64,000 bases of DNA from Fasciola hepatica (taxonomy: Eukaryota; Platyhelminthes; Trematoda; Plagiorchiida; Fasciolidae): NCBI GenBank assembly GCA_948099385.1, contig CANUEZ040000062.1, positions 2,232,001 through 2,296,000 on the forward strand, given 5' to 3'. The notes beneath the pieces are model-generated. The model searched no databases, was not told the origin of the DNA, and was given only the letters and a program-made list of their open reading frames with translations. Shown piece by piece: positions 27,301-33,300 of this stretch. The translations under genes were made by a program, and so were the position numbers. Numbering within the stretch: position 1 is the stretch's first letter; every line of letters starts with the position of its first letter.

Positions 27301-30300
27301 CCGGTCACATTAGGCAAGTGGCTGCTCCCAAACTAGTCGCGAACCCCCTCCTGAAATACCGGGCCATTACTACACCATAAACGTAAACGTAAAGGAAGAT
27401 GGAAGGATAAAGTACACGTGGCGGACTGCAATGCAAAGATTTCTGGTTTCGAATCTGACTACCATGGCTCGAGTTCCTCCTTTGAAAGCTGATGATCGGT
27501 TTATTCTTTCTTCCTCAGAAAGCTGCGCAGTTTCTCCTAAGATTAAAAATTGAATGAAGAAGATAGACGATCAGTCGAGTTCCAAAATGCCATCAGTGTT
27601 TTGACCATTACAACCTTCCCTACTAGAAGCACATGCAGCTGCAGTTTCCGTTCTCTTTTCGTCTGCCTAACTTCCCGTACCTCAGAAAAAACAGGCACAT
27701 TATTGATCGTTCGGGATTGTTGTGTGCCCTTCATGCCTGCATTCGTTTTTCGCAATGCATTTATCAAAAGAACTAGTACGCCTTAAATTGTGTTTGTGAG
27801 TGGGCCACAAAATACACACACATGTCCAGCCAATGGATCTGCTATCCACTGGAGGTCAGCCTTACTTGTGTGTGTGTGTGTGGGCGTGTGGGTGGGTGGG
27901 GGTGGGTCACCCATTGAGATTTCTATCCAAGTATGCCATGGGGTAAAGCCCAAGCGAGTACGCATGCCAACGCAAGCATAAGTGTGTGGGGTGGGAGACA
28001 GGTTTGACAATGTGCTATTTTTAACCTCAGATCCGCCTTACAGCGAGAAACTCTCATCCTTTGCCCCCTCTTTCATCCACTGTGCATTGAAGGCAACTAC
28101 AAACTGTGCATTTCGTTTTTTCGGGCTGTTGTGTGTACAACATTATCTCAGCGTCGTATGAACTACAAAACATTATTTATCAATGTATATATATATATAT
28201 AGTAGATAAACATCCATAAACAGTTGACCTCTCTCTCTAGACCGAATAAACCACAGAAAATTGATGGCAAAGTATGCTGATCTAAATAGGAAATGATTAT
28301 CCAGATTGAATTGATCGGCTATAAATTATTCAGAGAAATAACTTACGGAGAACTAGAGTGTGATAGCTCACCCGACATTTGACGTACACAGATAATTTCA
28401 TTTCATGGAGAAATTCATCTCACATTTTTTGTCATTAGACTATCACACGCCTGAGCATGAGTGTAGTGGATGGGGTTTACGATGTGAATAGTATGGCACT
28501 GGTTGTAGATGACACGACGAAATTCCCCCGGAAACACACGACGGATTTTGCGGTCTATGCCGCTCATCAGGAAGGGGTTTACCATATCTCCTCGAAGGCC
28601 CATTGCACTACCAGGCGTAATGTGCTTCCTGATCCTGAGACTTGGAGTGGAGAACCACACGGGTAACGAGCTGGACAACAGTGGATTTCTGGCTACTACT
28701 AAAGTAACCAGTGATGGCGGGGATTCGAACCTCCGACCTATGAGGTGGTAAGCAAGAGCTGTAAACCCCTTGACCACCGGCAATCATCGTAGTAGGGTTA
28801 AAGTGTTCAAGATTTCAGCCCTTGGGAGGAAATACGTATCTAAGAATTGTATGAGTATGACCTTTAAAATGTTTTTCCAGTCACCTAGTTTACCGCGATT
28901 AAAGGAGTGTGTTGCATAAGTACACAGTTACCCTCGATGCGAAGCTTCCGTTCGAACATATTCTGGTGCAACTTAGACACAATCATTTCCGACATTGTGA
29001 AATCAGAAAACCCGGTACTGCTTCATTATTTGTCCTCATTGACATGAGCTATAAAAAAGAGAACTTAGGTCTGCGGGCGCAACTGACTAAGTTTTGTTTT
29101 CTTCATTTCAAACCCAGAACACTGTAATCCACTTTTAAAGATTTTATTTCGCTTCAGAAAATGTAGACAGGCAAGCGGGTAGGTGGGCAGGCCGAAATAG
29201 GTGTTTCTCCGTAAGGAGATCATTCGACTCGAGTGCACTGAATTATTTACTCGACCCCAAAGTCAAGTGGAGGGCACGGAGTGAATTCCTGCGAACTTAC
29301 ACTTTAGGGAACGTTTGAAAGGTTCCTAAGTGGCTGAATTCATCATGACCATATTTTCTATAATTATTGAAATCATTACTGTCCTTACAAAAATCATTTT
29401 TCTCACATACTGATTTTATTTCACTAACACGTCAGTCTGGATGCTCAGTATGCAAGAAAAATACATTTAAAAGTGGAATGCATACAAAACATGAGCGTTT
29501 CTACCTGAAAATAACAGTGCCAAAAATGATCACGACAACAGACTCAGGAGAACTTGACTAGTGGCATGTTAACTGGGGTCATTGGATCGACTCGTATCAC
29601 ATCATAATGTTTGAGACACAAGTGGTAAATGCCACGCTAGTCGATGGACAAATGTTGTTGCTTGCATTATGCATCGAGCAAAATGGACGCAATTTTTGCT
29701 AATGTAGTCTGACTTAACTCAGCCCTCAAAATACGGTTAACTATACTGATGTCACTGTTTGATCTACGAGTTCCTGTTGAATGACTCTGATCACAACGAT
29801 AACCGATAGAAATAGACGTGAGAAAACACCCTCGTTGTAAGTTCCTTATTTATTAAGGAGCCACCAAAACCTTTCTTTTCACACTTGACATTGATTAATG
29901 CAATTTAAAAGCCACATGGTTACTGTTTGGCAATGAATCTTTACTTTGGTGTCAAACAGTTGCACTGTAGTCCTGCTTGGTACTTCACTTGATCTGTCAG
30001 AGCTGTTTCTCTATCTGTATGTGTTTTCCAACCGAAATTCCTTTGGCGCAAGGTCGATAATTTTCTGCTGAATACAGCAAATCCTTGTTTAACCGGTGTG
30101 CAGAACAAATTTCGTCCGCAATCATGCATCCCCTAAAAAGATAAGGTAACCTAGAAAGCAGTTCTGTAGAAGCTATTTTCGTTCGTGAAATATTCTCATG
30201 GTCTGAATTTAGAAAACGTAACGTGACGAGCACAGATCTGTCTTTTCGGTACTTCTACTCAGGCCAGTACAGTACTCATGCACAGTTTCAGCGTTTTTCG

Positions 30301-33300
30301 AAAATGAGATCCAGATTACGAAAGGTAATGCACAAAAATGAGTGTCAAATCCGTTTCCCTTACATTTGTATGGGCGCTTTAAACACCAGGTTCGCCACAC
30401 ACGTGCAACGGAAACGGATTTGACATTCGGTCTTGTGCTTTTACGATAACACTCTAAATCACAATTTTTGGGCAACGCTACACTTTGCATGTGTACTGTG
30501 CTGGCCCGAGGTGATGTATCGAAAAGACCGATCCGAGTTCGCCACCTTACTTTTTCTATATTATCGTTCAGTTCGTTGATGTTTTCAGCAGACAAGTGCG
30601 CGGAGAGTAATTTCAATTGCATCGAACCATTCATATCCTCATGGCATACCGAAAACAATTGCCTCTTGAAGCTTTGATTAAACGTTGTCGCTTTTTTTGT
30701 TAACATTGTTTACTGGTTCCTTTGCAAGTACACTACAAGATTTCGGTGATGTTAGGTTTTTAAAATTTTTCACCGTTGATTCCGATGGCATTATGAATCC
30801 AGATTACCTAAATTTACCAAAAATTACTGTCCTCTCAAAGAGATGATCATGATGACGATATCGTGAACCACTCAGATTATTGATGTAGACTCCACCCAAA
30901 CAATTCTTCTGTGAACCTTCAGAGAGCAAAACAAAAACAGGTTGTATAAATCAACTCACTGCTTCGGTGCGCCAATATTGAGGTTGATCGTCGCTGTTGA
31001 ATCACCCAGTCTGTTCTTCGCATTGACCAAATACTCTCCACCATCGTCTGCGGTAACTTGAGATATTTCTAACGAGATCAAATGCTGAATTCCGGTAGTT
31101 GTACAATCACATTTGTATCGACCTCCGGTCTTAATTTCCTTTCCACCTTTGCTCCATCGAAGAACCGGTGGTGGATCAGCTTCCAGGAGCACTTCAAAAA
31201 TCACACTTTTTCCAGCCTGTCTAATCTTGGGTTTGTCGGGAAATCTGGGTTTTGCGCCTGTTAAAGTAAAAGAAAGCCAAATGCTTTGGTCAAATCTGGT
31301 TCCAAGATAATGCTACTACTAACATATATACACATATATATGTATGTATATACATATATATGTATATATGAATATATACTTGAGGAATACAACCACAATC
31401 ATACTCAATATGGTTGCTTTTAGTACAAACAGAGTAACATTACCCTTGATATTGAAATTCAAACACCAGACAACATGTAATACCTGCAGTCAAATTAGGT
31501 TTGCGAATTTCCCCCTAGTTCAACTTTATTTGAAAGCAAACAAATAGCCAAGCTAATCTCTGATCTATTTTCTCTCGCCCATGCCGTTACGTGCACTGAT
31601 ATCTATGGGAATACTTCAACAGGGCCATTTTTGCCCGAAAAGCCGTTCACAGAATCGAAGGTAGTAGGCCCCAGGGGTCGTGTGATCCCAGTCACCATCT
31701 TTTCACAATAGGTCCACACTCGATTTATGTTGGCTCCCTTAACCGGAAATGATGGTCCACTGTATCTCCACAATCACTAGCTGAGGGGACAGATACTCAC
31801 CCCGTACAATTTGTTAACTGGTAAAATATCGTCCACGTTATCGCGGTTTCGTCTTATTTCTTTAAAGTGAGTGAGCAGTTTTCTAGTGGGGTTTAAATCG
31901 ATTAAACGCGCTGACTACATGCGGTCACGAATTACGAATCTCATTTGGTGGTTTCTGTGAATTAAAATTCACTGTTCTTGGATTTGTTCATTGAATTCAG
32001 TCGTTTATTTTATTTAAACCCTTATTCCGTGAAACATGGAAACGATGCCTGCAGTTTCAGTGAACAATGCAGATTACGTAATCCGACTTCCCCCTCGATA
32101 GGTGAGGTCATAGAAACAAAACAGTTCACTAAGAATAAAACGAGGTAACGGTTTTTATGATTTCACTCTTTTTCAGGTGAACTGTAGTTGTACAGTAATA
32201 GTAGGAAGCCTCGGGTGATCACAATTACTTGTATCAAACTTCTTCCAGTAACCTCTCACAAACTTCTAACGATGGTCAAGCCTTCCGTTCGGTAGCATGC
32301 AGTTTTTATTGGCAATGCATTACTTATCATGGACTAAAGCTGCAAGAACATTGCTCACCATAGTCTGACATTATTTTTCATCTTTCGAAATTGGACACCA
32401 TTATTTTTGTATTACAATTTTCCACTCTTGAATTTTTCCCCATTGGCTTTATTGCTTTCCTGTAATCTTCCTTTACTTAAGAGGAAAAAACTCGATTCAG
32501 TCACCAGATCTGTGAAACTACTTCTTGTTAGTGGGAGAATAACATGCAAACCCTAGCGGGATTCACCATCTGCAAACCATTCGATTCTTACCTGTAACAC
32601 TGCGTATAAGAACTCCGTTGGTTCCGGTATTGCTCACTTATTTATAAGCTACAACCGGGTAGTGAATAGCCATCTCTTGCTTTAGTTCAAAAGTTTTTGG
32701 CCATGTTTTTCTCTTTCTCATTATGTTTTCTGAATTCTAATTCTGATCTTTTATATTCGTCGACCTTGGATTTCTCTGTAAACCAGGTAGGTCCTGAAAG
32801 ATCGCTCTTCATGGAGTATATCATAACGTTCATTGACTAAGTTTGACGTGAACGGTCTTATCGTTACACTTACCGGCTCTATATGACAGCAACAAGCACC
32901 GACTTTGGTTAGATTGTATGTGTGCAGATCACACCTGATTCATCTGAGGAAGTGCAAACTTTGATTATGTATGGGTTCTGTTTAACCCTTAAAAATATTG
33001 CCATTTTGACGGGTACTTTAAAAGCATAATTGATATTATCTCGAAGGTGTTTTTCGAACAATAATGCGGCGGAAGTAGAGGTTACTATCATTTATTATGC
33101 TCCGGGGAATCATCGAACACCAGGTTCAGCTTTTCCTGGTCACTGATTTTGCCTTTTGTGCTCAAGCTAATTGCCTGACTCATCCAACGCACTGTTCAGA
33201 GTATAAGCATATATGGAGTGCTACTACTATTCCTCAGATATGATGTAGGAATAGAAATGGTTTCAGATTTTCTTTATGCCCCCTTCATTAAGGCCAGGTA

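Larger units (their letters stand above)
24800..30959 (-). other. unc-22: Twitchin intron 2 (6.2 kb)
   Basis: Largest intron. It holds at least two tRNA-like units (27230-27385 plus, 28625-28790 minus), GT/GGGT and TA repeats, and a 165-codon open frame (30209-30706) described separately. Repeat-looking sequence near 24950-25300 could not be assigned. Confidence 0.65.

Noticed and set aside
28625..28790. Possible functional tRNA gene on the minus strand
   Set aside because: A- and B-box spacing is good, but no acceptor stem pairs and the unit continues into a repeat body shared with other copies, so it is a SINE.
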